DNA from: Streptomyces sp. MRC013
GTDB taxonomy: Bacteria > Actinomycetota > Actinomycetes > Streptomycetales > Streptomycetaceae
Direction of reading: 5' to 3'
Assembly (NCBI RefSeq): GCF_023614235.1
Contig: NZ_CP094264.1
Location: 3,224,001 to 3,288,000, forward strand
Length of the DNA stretch: 64,000 nucleotides
Shown in pieces: positions 45,965 to 57,534 of the stretch (the stretch's first letter is position 1; each line of letters opens with the position of its first letter). The notes under the pieces were generated by a model. It saw only the letters and a list, made by a program, of their open reading frames with translations, was not told where the DNA came from and made no database searches. The position numbers and the translations under genes were made by a program.

Positions 45965-47758
45965 ATGACGCAACCGCCCCCACCGCCCAACCAGCCCCCC
46001 GGCCCGCCCGACCAGCCCCCCGGCCCGCCTCCGCAGGGCGGGTTCGGCGCCCCGCAGGACCCGCCGCCCGGCGGCTTCGGCGCGCCCGTCCCGCCGCCGC
46101 CCGGGCAGCCGGTGCCCCCGCCGTACGGCCACCCCCAGGCCCCACCCGTCCCGCCGCCGGGACAGCCGGTGCCCCCGCCGTACGGCCACCCGGGCGGGCC
46201 GCCCGTCCAGCCGCCCGGCGTCCCCGGCGGGCCGCCCGCGTACGGTTACCCGACCGCGCCCGTGCACCAGGCGGCGCACCCGCAGCCGGGCGCGGGCGGC
46301 GGGCGGGGGAGGCTGTCCGCGCAGATGCGGATCGTCGTCGCGGCGGCCGTCGCGGTCGCCCTGATCGTCGGCGGCGGCGTCTGGTACGCGTCCGTCAAGG
46401 GCGACGAACCGGCGGCGTCGACCGCGAGCGGCGGCACCGCCGGGGGCGGCGGGCAGGACGGCGCCGCCCCCGAGGCCCCGGACGGCGCCGGCAGCGAGAA
46501 GGTGCCCGCCGACACCCAGGCGAAGGTGGCCTTCCAGATCCCCGCGCCGGTGGTCGCCGACACGGTGACCACCGCGGGTTCGTGGCTGACCGACGGGACG
46601 TACGCGAAGTCGGGCGTCAACGAGGTCGTCGGCTACGACGCGGTGAAGGGCACGAAGCGGTGGAGCGTGCCGCTGCCCGGCGAGATCTGCGCCGCCACCC
46701 GGCACGTGAAGGACAACAAGACCGCCCTGGTCTTCCAGCCCTCCAAGCCGACCCCGCAGGTGAAGTACCCGGCGTGCTCCGAGGTCGGCGTGATCGACCT
46801 GGAGGCCGGCCGGATGCTGTGGACGAAGTCCGTGGCGGGCGCCTCCCAGGGCGACCGCAAGGTCGCCTGGGACGAGGTGACCATCGGCGCGAACACCGTC
46901 GCCGCCGGCGGCACCCACGGCGGCGCGGCCTGGGACCTCGCCACCGGCAAGGAGCTCTGGCGGCCCCAGGAGGACGCCGAGGGCTGCTACGACATGGGCT
47001 ACGGCGGCGGCGAGGGCCTCGTCGCGGCCCGCAAGTGCGGCGACAGCGACAACCAGTACGTGACGATCCAGAACCTCGACCCCGTCACGGGCGCGCCGCT
47101 CTCCGCGTACCGGATGCCGACGGGCGTCGAGTACGCGTCGGTCGTCTCCACCAGGCCGCTGGTGGTCGCGGCCGACGTCGGCGACACGGCGGGCGACGGC
47201 TCCGGCATCTCCGACTTCTTCTCCATCGACGAGAAGACCGGCAAGCTCAAGGCGAAGATCGTCGCGGACGCCGAGCGGTACGCGGGCGAGTGCCGCTCCA
47301 CCGACGTGGAGAACTGCGAGAAGCTCGTCGTCGGCAACGGCCGCCTGTACGTCCCGACCGAGCAGCACGAAGGCGCCGGCGAGGACTACAACCGCGTCAA
47401 CGAGATCGTCTCCTTCGACCTGGCCACCGGCAAGCTCACCGGCCAGCGGCTGGACTCGGGCACCAACGCGCAGCTGTTCCCGGTGCGGATGGACGGGGGC
47501 GACCTCATCGCGTACCGGACGCCCGGCTACGAGCGGGGCGGGCAGGTCGTCAGCGTCGACGGCGCCTCCTTCAAGGAGACCGTGCTGCTGAGGACCCCGG
47601 TGGAGCGGGCGATCGGCAACGCCGAGCGGAGCCTCGCCGAACGCGAGAGGATGATCTACCGCGACGGGCGGCTGTACCTGGCCGACCGCTTCGTGTCGAA
47701 GCCGTCGACGGTGGTGAAGGAAACGCGTTACCTGGCGCTGGTGTTCACCACCGGGTGA
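45965..47758 (+). CDS. Membrane-anchored PQQ-type beta-propeller protein, copy 2
   Basis: A 597-residue paralogue of the preceding gene: Pro/Gly-rich cytoplasmic N-terminus (about 105 residues, with repeated GQPVPPPYGHP), one helix (MRIVVAAAVAVALIVGGGVWYAS), then an extracytoplasmic propeller (GYDAVKGTKRWSVPLPG, DLEAGRMLWTKSV, DLATGKELWRPQ). It shares the GGFGxPQDP element at the N-terminus with copy 1. The short intergenic distance and same strand suggest co-transcription. Function unknown. Confidence 0.85.
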   Translation: MTQPPPPPNQPPGPPDQPPGPPPQGGFGAPQDPPPGGFGAPVPPPPGQPVPPPYGHPQAPPVPPPGQPVPPPYGHPGGPPVQPPGVPGGPPAYGYPTAPVHQAAHPQPGAGGGRGRLSAQMRIVVAAAVAVALIVGGGVWYASVKGDEPAASTASGGTAGGGGQDGAAPEAPDGAGSEKVPADTQAKVAFQIPAPVVADTVTTAGSWLTDGTYAKSGVNEVVGYDAVKGTKRWSVPLPGEICAATRHVKDNKTALVFQPSKPTPQVKYPACSEVGVIDLEAGRMLWTKSVAGASQGDRKVAWDEVTIGANTVAAGGTHGGAAWDLATGKELWRPQEDAEGCYDMGYGGGEGLVAARKCGDSDNQYVTIQNLDPVTGAPLSAYRMPTGVEYASVVSTRPLVVAADVGDTAGDGSGISDFFSIDEKTGKLKAKIVADAERYAGECRSTDVENCEKLVVGNGRLYVPTEQHEGAGEDYNRVNEIVSFDLATGKLTGQRLDSGTNAQLFPVRMDGGDLIAYRTPGYERGGQVVSVDGASFKETVLLRTPVERAIGNAERSLAERERMIYRDGRLYLADRFVSKPSTVVKETRYLALVFTTG

Positions 47759-47974
47759 TCCCGTGCGCCCCTCCGCGGCCCGGCCGTCCCCCGGACGCGC
47801 CGGGCCGCGGGCTTCCCCGGCGTCACGCCGTGATTCCCCAAGTCCCCCCGGACGGAGGAGAATTCGACATTGTGGGGGCGTCCCGGCGGTAAGGGGAGCA
47901 CAACGCCCGGTAAGCGTGTAGCTTGCCGGGTCATGGACGGCCGGGCGGCCGCTCCGAGGGGTTGGGGGTTCTCG

Positions 47975-48667
47975 ATGGGCGTGCGCCTGATGGTGGTCGA
48001 CGACCACCGTCTGCTCGCCGAGGCGCTCGCCTCGGCCCTGAAGCTGCGCGGGCACCGCGTGCTCGCCGCCGCCGCGCCGGCCGCGGGCGCGGCCGAGCTG
48101 GTGGTGAGCCGCGCCCCCGAGGTGTGCCTGCTCGGCACGGCGGCCCCGGCGGAGCCGGGCGCCTTCGACCCGGTCGTACGGATCAAACGGGACCGTCCCC
48201 AGGTGTCCGTGCTGGTCCTGGGCCCGGTGCCCAGCCCGCGCGGCATCGCGGCGGCCTTCGCGGCCGGCGCCTCCGGGTACGTGCGCCACGACGAGCGCAT
48301 CGAGGGGGTCGAACGCGCCATCGCGAAGGCCCGCGCGGGCGAGGCCGCCGTCACCCCGCAGCTGCTGCAGGGCGCGTTCACGGAGCTGCTGAACCCCACC
48401 ACCACCCCCGACGACGAGGGCCGGCGGCTGCTGCGGATGCTGACGCCCCGCGAGGTGGAGGTCCTGGTGCGGGTCACCGAGGGCGAGGACACCAGGGCGG
48501 TCGCCGCCGGCATGGGAATCGCCCCGAGCACGGCCCGCACCCACGTGCAGCGGGTCCTGATGAAGCTCGGGGTCGGCTCCCGGCTGGAGGCCGCCGCCCT
48601 GGCGGCCCGCACGGGCCTCCTGGACCGCGCCGCCGCCGACCTCCCGCGCGCCGCCCACCGGGAGTAG
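47975..48667 (+). CDS. NarL/LuxR-type regulator with degenerate receiver domain
   Basis: A 230-residue response-regulator-like protein. The receiver begins MGVRLMVVDDHRLLAEAL, but the phosphoacceptor position reads CLLGTAAP (Gly for Asp), the Thr/Ser position reads VLVLGPV and the Lys position reads GYVRHD. All three phosphorylation hallmarks are therefore missing. The C-terminal HTH is normal (LTPREVEVLVRVTEGEDTRA and APSTARTHVQRVLMKL). It probably works without phosphorylation or binds a ligand. The ATG at 47975 has GGGGG 8 bp upstream; 47933 is an alternative. Confidence 0.85.
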   Translation: MGVRLMVVDDHRLLAEALASALKLRGHRVLAAAAPAAGAAELVVSRAPEVCLLGTAAPAEPGAFDPVVRIKRDRPQVSVLVLGPVPSPRGIAAAFAAGASGYVRHDERIEGVERAIAKARAGEAAVTPQLLQGAFTELLNPTTTPDDEGRRLLRMLTPREVEVLVRVTEGEDTRAVAAGMGIAPSTARTHVQRVLMKLGVGSRLEAAALAARTGLLDRAAADLPRAAHRE

Positions 48668-48859
48668 GCCCCGCCCCGGGGCGCGACGGGCCCGCTCGGG
48701 GCGCGACACGTCCGCGCCGCGCCGCGAGCTTTTCACCCTCCGACGCACATCCGGCAAGCTGGAGTTCCCCGCGGGCTTCGAACCGGAGGCGAGCGTGTTC
48801 GCCGACGACGTGCCGCCGGAGGCCGCGGCCCGGCGACTGCGAGAGGTAGCGAGCGCATC

Positions 48860-49819
48860 ATGAAGTACCTGGTAACGGGCGGGGCCGGCTACGTCGGGAG
48901 CGTCGTCGGGGCGCACCTGCTGGAGGCCGGCCACGAGGTGACGGTCCTCGACGACCTGTCGACCGGCTTCCGCGAGGCCGTCCCGGACGGGGCCGCCTTC
49001 GTCGAGGGCCGCGTCCAGGACGCCGCCCGCCTCCTCGACGCCTCCTACGACGGGGTGCTGCACTTCGCGGCGTTCTCGCAGGTCAGCGAGTCCGTCGCCG
49101 AGCCGGAGAAGTACTGGGACAACAACGTCGGCGGCACGATGGCGCTGCTCGCCGCGATGCGCGGGGCCGGCGTGCGCCGCCTGGTGTTCTCCTCCACCGC
49201 GGCGACGTACGGCGAGCCGGCCTCCGTCCCCCTCACGGAGACCGCCCCCACGGCGCCCACCAGCCCGTACGGCGCCTCGAAGCTCGCCGTCGACCACATG
49301 ATCGGCGGGGAGGCCGCCGCGCACGGCCTGGCCGCCGCCTCCCTGCGGTACTTCAACGTGGCCGGCGCGTACGGCGCGTACGGCGAGCGCCACGACCCCG
49401 AGTCGCACCTGATCCCGCTCGTCCTCCAGGTCGCCCTCGGCCGGCGCGAGGCGATCTCCGTGTACGGGGACGACTACCCGACCCCGGACGGCACCTGCGT
49501 CCGCGACTACATCCATGTCGCGGACCTCGCCGAGGCCCACCTCCTCGCCCTGGACGCCGTCGTCCCCGGCGAGCACCTGATCTGCAACCTCGGCAACGGC
49601 AGCGGCTTCTCGGTGCGCGAGGTCGTCGAGACCGTCCGCGAGGTCACCGGCCACCCGGTGCCCGAGGTCGGGGCCGGACGGCGCCCCGGTGACCCGGCCG
49701 CCCTGGTGGCGTCGGCGGCCGTCGCACGGGAGCGGCTCGGCTGGCGGCCGTCGCGCACGGACCTCGCGGACATCGTCCGCGACGCCTGGGACTTCGCGCG
49801 CCGTCGCGCGGCGGAGTAG
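48860..49819 (+). CDS. galE: UDP-glucose 4-epimerase
   Basis: A 319-residue extended SDR epimerase that interconverts UDP-glucose and UDP-galactose. NAD-binding [10 protein letters not shown] is at the N-terminus, [12 protein letters not shown] follows, and the active-site SSTAATYG and YGASK (Tyr-x-x-x-Lys) are present, as is RYFNVAGA. It lies between two NarL-type regulator genes. Galactose metabolism or cell-envelope sugar supply are the usual roles. Confidence 0.92.
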   Translation: MKYLVTGGAGYVGSVVGAHLLEAGHEVTVLDDLSTGFREAVPDGAAFVEGRVQDAARLLDASYDGVLHFAAFSQVSESVAEPEKYWDNNVGGTMALLAAMRGAGVRRLVFSSTAATYGEPASVPLTETAPTAPTSPYGASKLAVDHMIGGEAAAHGLAAASLRYFNVAGAYGAYGERHDPESHLIPLVLQVALGRREAISVYGDDYPTPDGTCVRDYIHVADLAEAHLLALDAVVPGEHLICNLGNGSGFSVREVVETVREVTGHPVPEVGAGRRPGDPAALVASAAVARERLGWRPSRTDLADIVRDAWDFARRRAAE

Positions 49820-50322
49820 GGAACGGCGCGGAGCGGAACGGCGCGGGCCCGTCGGGCGACGGAGCGGGAGAGCGCGCCCGGGCCCCCTGCCCGCACCCGG
49901 TGCCCGCGACTCCCTGCCCCGGCCCCCAGCCGCGACTCCCTGCCGGAGGCCCCGGCCCGCGGCCCCGCTCGTGACGCCTGCCCGTGGAGCCGGCCCCGGT
50001 CCCGGCCCCGGCCGGCGGGGCGTGCGGCCGGGACCGGGCCGGGGGCGCCGGGCCGGAGCGGAGCCGTCGGTCCGCGCCCCGCGGCGGCGAGCAGCACAGG
50101 GGGAACGGCCCGGTCGGCCAGTTCTGCAAATCGGCTTCCGGTCCGCGCCCGCGCCCGTACCCTGATGCACAACATCGGTGGGGGCCGGTGCTGATCAGGG
50201 GGCGAGACAACCGGGCACGGCGCCCGGAGCGGGGCGGCACCGGGGCACGGCGGCGGCCGCGCGCCCCCCGTGCGCGACCCGGCTCCGGGCGTCGTACCCG
50301 CTCCGGCCCGCTTCCTCGACGC
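49820..50322. other. 503-bp gap with simple-sequence CCGG runs
   Basis: Between galE and the second NarL regulator. It contains low-complexity CCGGCCCCGG stretches and a slightly less GC-rich patch near 50115-50175 that may hold the promoter of the downstream gene. No convincing coding frame. Confidence 0.45.
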
Positions 50323-51088
50323 ATGGGGGTGTCAGTGGTCCGTATCCGGGTTCTGGTGGTGGACGACCACCGCATCTTCGCCGAGTCGCTCGCCGCGGCA
50401 CTGGCGGCCGAGCCCGACGTGGACGTCGCCGCGGCGGGCAGCGGCCCCGCCGCGATGCGCTGCCTCGACCGCGCGGCCGCCGAGGGCCGCCCGTTCGACG
50501 TCCTCCTCGTCGACGCCGACCTCGGCGCGGCCGCCGGGCCGGCCGCGCCGAGCGCCGTCCCGGACGGCGCCGCCGGGGGGCATCTCGCTGGTCGCCGCGG
50601 TGCGCGAGGCGCAGCCGTCCGTACGCACCGTGGTCCTCGCGGGGAAGGACGACCCGCGCCGCGCCGCGCTGGCCCTCCAGGCCGGGGCGAACGGCTGGGT
50701 CGCCAAGGACTGCTCCCTCCAGCGGCTGCTCGGTGTGATCCGGGGCGTCCTGCGCGACGAGACCCACCTGGCGCCCGCGCTGCTCACGGAGGTGTTACGG
50801 GAGGTGACGGCGGCGCGCAGGCACCGCACGGAGAGCGAGCGGCTCGTCGAGTCGCTCACGCCGCGCGAGCGGGAGGTGCTGTGCTGCATGGTCGCCGGGC
50901 TGGGCCGCAAGGCCGTCGCCGAGCGCCTCTTCCTCTCCCCGCACACCGTCCGCACCCACATGCAGAACGTGCTCGGGAAGCTGGGCGTGCACTCCGCGCT
51001 CGCGGCGGTCGCGCTGGCGCGCCGGGCGGGGATCGGGCCCGCCGGGTCAGCCGGGGACGTTGTCGAACGGGGCGGTCAGCCGGCGTAG
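50323..51088 (+). pseudogene. NarL/LuxR-type response regulator, frameshifted at G6
   Basis: The N-terminal receiver reads RIRVLVVDDHRIFAESLAAA with a normal phosphoacceptor region (VLLVDADLG), then the frame is lost at a run of six G (50575-50580). With five G it continues GISLVAAVREAQPSVRTVVL, ANGWVAKDCSLQRLLGVIRG and the HTH LTPREREVLCCMVAG / SPHTVRTHMQNVLGKLGV to 51088. Corrected length is about 255 residues, normal for the family. The Thr position is Ala (VVLAG) but Asp and Lys are kept. Start candidates are ATG 50323 and GTG 50335. The 3' end overlaps the convergent MarR gene by 42 bp. Confidence 0.85.
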
Positions 51089-51544
51089 CAGCGCCGCGAG
51101 CTCGGTGCGCTGGGCGCGGGGCAACCGGGCGAGGATGGCCCGCTCGTGGTCCAGCAGCCCGGCGAGGGCCTGGTCGGCGCGGTCGCGCCCCTCCGCGGTG
51201 AGGCGGACGAGGACGCCGCGCCGGTCGGTGGGGTCGGGCAGCCGTTCGACGAGGCCCTTCTTCGCGAGCCGGTCGATGCGGTTGGTCATCGTGCCCGAGG
51301 TGACGAGCGTCTGCGTGAGGAGCTGGCCGGGGGAGAGCTGGTACGGGTCGCCGGCACGGCGCAGCGAGGTGAGGACGTCGAACTCCCACGGCTCCAGCTG
51401 GTGCTCCGCGAAGGCGAGGCGGCGCGCCCGGTCCAGGTGGCGGGCCAGCCGGGAGACCCGGCTCAGCACCTCGAGCGGCTCCACGTCGAGGTCCGGGCGC
51501 TCGCGGCGCCATGCAGCGACCAGACGGTCGACCTCGTCCTCCAT
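51047..51544 (-). CDS. MarR family transcriptional regulator
   Basis: A 165-residue MarR protein with the winged helix LSPGQLLTQTLVTSGTMTNR and IDRLAKKGLVERLPDPTDRR (wing). The ATG at 51544 fits family length; an upstream in-frame extension is not protein-like. It is divergent from tam, with a perfect TCTTGAC-GTCAAGA palindrome in between, so it probably represses itself and tam. Confidence 0.9.
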   Translation of the reverse strand: MEDEVDRLVAAWRRERPDLDVEPLEVLSRVSRLARHLDRARRLAFAEHQLEPWEFDVLTSLRRAGDPYQLSPGQLLTQTLVTSGTMTNRIDRLAKKGLVERLPDPTDRRGVLVRLTAEGRDRADQALAGLLDHERAILARLPRAQRTELAALLRRLTAPFDNVPG

Positions 51545-51579
51545 GACGATCAGTGTAGGCGCTCTGTCGATGTGAAGTC

Positions 51580-51593
51580 TCTTGACGTCAAGA
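51580..51593. promoter_or_regulatory. Perfect palindrome, candidate MarR operator
   Basis: TCTTGACGTCAAGA is a perfect 14-bp palindrome and contains TTGACG, a near-consensus -35 element, on both strands. It lies between the divergent MarR and tam genes. Similar TTGAC/GTCAA dyads are typical MarR targets. Confidence 0.7.
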
Positions 51594-51675
51594 AACAAGT
51601 GTTCGTGTGATTGGAAGGGTTCCGGCCGGAGCAACGTTTGGCTGAGACATCTCGCACCAGCAAGGGGAACTGACC

Positions 51676-52503
51676 ATGCATTCCGCACCGATTTGGGATC
51701 CTCGGCAGTATCTGCGCCACTCCGGGCACCGCACGCGGCCGTTCCTGGACCTGCTCGCCCGGATCCCCGAGCTGCCGGCCGCCGAGGAGGGGCGGCCCGC
51801 CCGCATCGCCGACATCGGCTGCGGCCCCGGCAACATCACCGCGCTCCTCGCGGACCGCTGGCCGGACGCGCACATCACCGGCTTCGACCTCTCGCGCGAG
51901 ATGCTCGACCGGGCGGAGGCGGACCACGCCGGACCCACCCCGGGCGGCGGCCGCGTCGACTTCCGGTACGCCGACGCGGCCGGGTGGACGCCCGGGGAGC
52001 CGTACGACCTGATCGTCTCCAACGCCGCGCTGCAGTGGGTTCCCGGCCACGCCGAGTCCTTCGGCGGCTGGCTGGAGGGGCTCGTCCCCGGCGGCACCCT
52101 GGCCTTCCAGGTGCCGGCCAACTTCACCTCCCCCAGCCACGCGCTGCTGGCCGAGCTGTGCGAGTCCCCGCTCTGGCGCGACCGGCTCGGCGGGCACGGA
52201 CGGCGGTACGTCCACGTCCTGGGGACGACGGAGTACCTGGAGCGGCTGGCGGACCTCGGCTGCGCGGCCGACGTGTGGGAGACCGTCTACGCCCAGCTCC
52301 TCCAGGGCGAGGACCCGATCCTCGACTGGACCAAGGGGACGGCCCTGCGCCCGGTCCTCACCGTCCTCGGGGACGACGGGGAGGCGGTGTCGGAGTTCCT
52401 CTCCCAGTACCGCGACCTGCTGCGCAAGGCCTACCCGCCGGGTCCCCACGGCACGGTCTTCCCCTACCGCCGCATATTCGCCGTCGCCCGCAGGGAGTAC
52501 TGA
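51676..52503 (+). CDS. tam: Trans-aconitate 2-methyltransferase
   Basis: SAM-dependent methyltransferase of 275 residues. It begins APIWDPRQYLRHSGHRTRPF, the typical Tam start; the SAM site is IADIGCGPGNITALLA, followed by FDLSREML and NAALQWVPGH. Tam detoxifies trans-aconitate, a by-product and inhibitor of the TCA cycle enzyme aconitase. The ribosome site AAGGGGAA precedes the ATG. Control by the divergent MarR is likely. Confidence 0.9.
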   Translation: MHSAPIWDPRQYLRHSGHRTRPFLDLLARIPELPAAEEGRPARIADIGCGPGNITALLADRWPDAHITGFDLSREMLDRAEADHAGPTPGGGRVDFRYADAAGWTPGEPYDLIVSNAALQWVPGHAESFGGWLEGLVPGGTLAFQVPANFTSPSHALLAELCESPLWRDRLGGHGRRYVHVLGTTEYLERLADLGCAADVWETVYAQLLQGEDPILDWTKGTALRPVLTVLGDDGEAVSEFLSQYRDLLRKAYPPGPHGTVFPYRRIFAVARREY

Positions 52504-52760
52504 CACCGGCCGCGCCGGCCGGTTCGCGGGGGGCGCCCACGGCCACGGCCCGGGTACCCCCGGCGCACGGCGCCGGCGCGGCCGTTCCCGGCCACGGGGG
52601 CCGCCGCCCGCGGGGAGGGCGCGCTCCGGGCACGGGCGGGCGGCGCGCGCGGCGCGGTCCGGCGGGGCGACGGGTCCGGCGGGAGCGGGCGGACCGGGCG
52701 CGGCGACGTCCTCCGGCGACCCGGCGGCGGCGCGGCGCTGTCCGGCGGATCGGGCGGGGG

Positions 52761-53435
52761 TCAGGACTTGCGGTGGCCTATGAGCCGGGGCTTCTGCTCC
52801 ATGCCGTCCAGCCCGTGCCACGCCAGGTTGACCAGGTGCGCCGCCACCTCGGCCTTCTTCGGCTTCCTGACGTCCAGCCACCACTGCCCGGTCAGGGCGA
52901 CCATCCCCACCAGCGCCTGCGCGTACAGGGGGGCCAGCTTGGGGTCGAAGCCCCGGGCCTTGAACTCCAGGCCCAGGATGTCCTCGACCTGGGTGGCGAT
53001 GTCCGAGATCAGCGAGGCGAACGTACCCGTCGACTGGGCCACCGGCGAATCCCTCACCAGGATCCGGAAGCCGTCCGTGTACGTCTCGATGTAGTCCAGC
53101 AGCGCGAACGCGGCCTGCTCCAGGAGCTCGCGCGGGTGCCCCGCCGTGAGCGCGCCGGTCACCATGTCCAGGAGCTGGCGCATCTCCCGGTCGACCACGA
53201 CCGCGTACAGCCCCTCCTTGCCGCCGAAGTGCTCGTAGACGACCGGCTTCGACACCCCGGCCTTCGCCGCGATCTCCTCGACCGACGTGCCTTCGAAGCC
53301 GCGCGCGGCGAACAGGGTCCGGCCGACGTCGAGCAGTTGCTGGCGCCTCTCGGCACCGGTCATGCGGACCCGGCGCCCGCGCCGGGGTTTGTCACCACTG
53401 GTACCGCTGCCGTCGTTCGCCACACCGTCCATCAT
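52761..53435 (-). CDS. TetR family regulator of the desaturase operon
   Basis: A 224-residue TetR protein. HTH: FEGTSVEEIAAKAGVSKPVVYEHFGGKEGLY near residues 48-78. The C-terminal domain resembles TetR regulators of lipid metabolism (LLDYIETYTDGFRILVRD). The ATG at 53435 overlaps the desaturase stop codon (ATGATGA), so the two genes form one coupled operon. It probably senses an acyl-CoA or fatty acid and represses the promoter with the TACGG sites upstream of the desaturase. Confidence 0.9.
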   Translation of the reverse strand: MMDGVANDGSGTSGDKPRRGRRVRMTGAERRQQLLDVGRTLFAARGFEGTSVEEIAAKAGVSKPVVYEHFGGKEGLYAVVVDREMRQLLDMVTGALTAGHPRELLEQAAFALLDYIETYTDGFRILVRDSPVAQSTGTFASLISDIATQVEDILGLEFKARGFDPKLAPLYAQALVGMVALTGQWWLDVRKPKKAEVAAHLVNLAWHGLDGMEQKPRLIGHRKS

Positions 53436-54406
53436 GCCGCGTTCGCGGGGCGGGTCTGCCGACGGGCTTCGATCCGCTCCTCGGTGGGCCAGCGCACGTC
53501 GTACGCCCAGCCCAGTTTCTCGAACCAGCGGATCAGCCGCGCGCTGGAGTCGATCTGGCCCCTCATGACGCCGTGCCGGGCGCTCGTCGGGTCCGCGTGG
53601 TGCAGGTTGTGCCAGGACTCGCCGCACGACAGGACCGCCAGCCACCACACGTTGCCCGAGCGGTCGCGCGACTTGAACGGGCGCTTGCCCACCGCGTGGC
53701 AGATCGAGTTGATCGACCACGTGACGTGGTGCAGCAGCGCCACCCGCACCAGGGAGCCCCAGAAGAACGCCGTGAAGGCGCCCCACCACGACATCGTCAC
53801 CACTCCGCCCACCAGCGGCGGGATCGCCAGCGACACGATCGTCCACAGGACGAACTGGCGGGAGATCCGGCGCAGTGCCGGGTCCTTGATCAGATCCGGG
53901 GCGTACTTCTGCTGCGGCGTCTGCTCCTCGTCGAACATCCATCCGATGTGTGCCCACCACAGGCCCTTCATCAGGGCCGGCAGCGTCTCCCCGAACCGCC
54001 ACGGCGAGTGGGGGTCGCCCTCTCCGTCCGAGAACCTGTGGTGCTTGCGGTGGTCGGCCACCCAGCGCACCAGCGGCCCCTCCACCGCCAGCGAGCCCAT
54101 GACCGCCAGCGCGATCCGCAGCGGGCGCTTCGCCTTGAACGACCCGTGGGTGAAGTAGCGGTGGAAGCCGATCGTGATGCCGTGGCAGCCGATGAAGTAC
54201 ATCGCCGTCAGCAACCCGAGGTCGAGCCAGCTCACCCCCCATCCCCAGGCCAGCGGCACGGCCGCCACCAGGGCGAGGAACGGCACGGTGATGAAGAGGA
54301 GCAGGGCGATCTGCTCGACGGACCGCTTGCTGTCGCCGCCCAGCGTGGCGGACGGCGGGTCCTGCTCGCGGGCGGTGCGGTCGAGCACTTCAGGGCTTGT
54401 GGTCAT
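53432..54406 (-). CDS. Acyl-CoA delta-9 type fatty acid desaturase
   Basis: A 324-residue integral-membrane di-iron desaturase. The three histidine boxes are intact: HRYFTH, HRKHH and HNLHH. Four transmembrane helices are visible (for example [20 protein letters not shown]). It introduces a double bond into acyl chains to adjust membrane fluidity. AAGGGGA lies just before the ATG at 54406. Co-transcribed with the overlapping TetR gene. Confidence 0.93.
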   Translation of the reverse strand: MTTSPEVLDRTAREQDPPSATLGGDSKRSVEQIALLLFITVPFLALVAAVPLAWGWGVSWLDLGLLTAMYFIGCHGITIGFHRYFTHGSFKAKRPLRIALAVMGSLAVEGPLVRWVADHRKHHRFSDGEGDPHSPWRFGETLPALMKGLWWAHIGWMFDEEQTPQQKYAPDLIKDPALRRISRQFVLWTIVSLAIPPLVGGVVTMSWWGAFTAFFWGSLVRVALLHHVTWSINSICHAVGKRPFKSRDRSGNVWWLAVLSCGESWHNLHHADPTSARHGVMRGQIDSSARLIRWFEKLGWAYDVRWPTEERIEARRQTRPANAA

Positions 54407-54477
54407 GGGCGTCCCCTTGAGGGTGAGGGAGAGGGCTGGCGGTGGGAGAGACGGACGGAGGCCCGGGCGGACCTTCC

Positions 54478-54504
54478 TACGGTTCCGTAACCTACGGAGT
54501 CGTA
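54478..54504. promoter_or_regulatory. Tandem dyads upstream of desaturase, candidate TetR operators
   Basis: TACGG-TT-CCGTA (54478-54489) and TACGG-AG-TCGTA (54493-54504) are spaced 15 bp apart, start to start, 72 bp upstream of the desaturase ATG. The rest of the 54407-54725 gap holds the ppc leader, with its AAGGAG ribosome site at 54711-54716. Confidence 0.65.
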
Positions 54505-54725
54505 AGTATGGCAGTGCCCGGGCCCCGGGCAAGAGGCCGAGGGCGGCGCCGTCCGGACGGGCGCCTATCCTGGGTGCCGTCGGACAGCGCGGTCCGCAGT
54601 GTCCCGCCGGGACCGTCTCGCGAAAGCCGGCTTGCGGGAACCAGCCGGTGCGTCGACGGGGCGATCCCGGGGACACCTCAGCAGTACCCCTCCAGACGTG
54701 TTCATCACTGCAAGGAGCCGCACCC

Positions 54726-57455
<2,730 letters not shown>

Positions 57456-57470
57456 CCGCGTACACCGCGC

Positions 57471-57511
57471 GGGCGGGCCCCCGCCGGATCTCCTCCGGCG
57501 GGGGCCCGCCC
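57471..57511. terminator. Strong bidirectional terminator
   Basis: A perfect 18-bp inverted repeat (57471-57488 with 57494-57511) with a 5-nt loop sits between the convergent ppc and LAXTG genes. It is the longest perfect terminator-like stem I found in the window. Confidence 0.85.
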
Positions 57512-57534
57512 GTTCGGGCGCGCGGGGCGCGTCG

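Noticed and set aside
45824..50170. Minus-strand open frame of over 1400 codons opposite the PQQ and galE genes
   Set aside because: Composition is low complexity and it is fully antisense to recognisable genes; long antisense frames are normal at this G+C.
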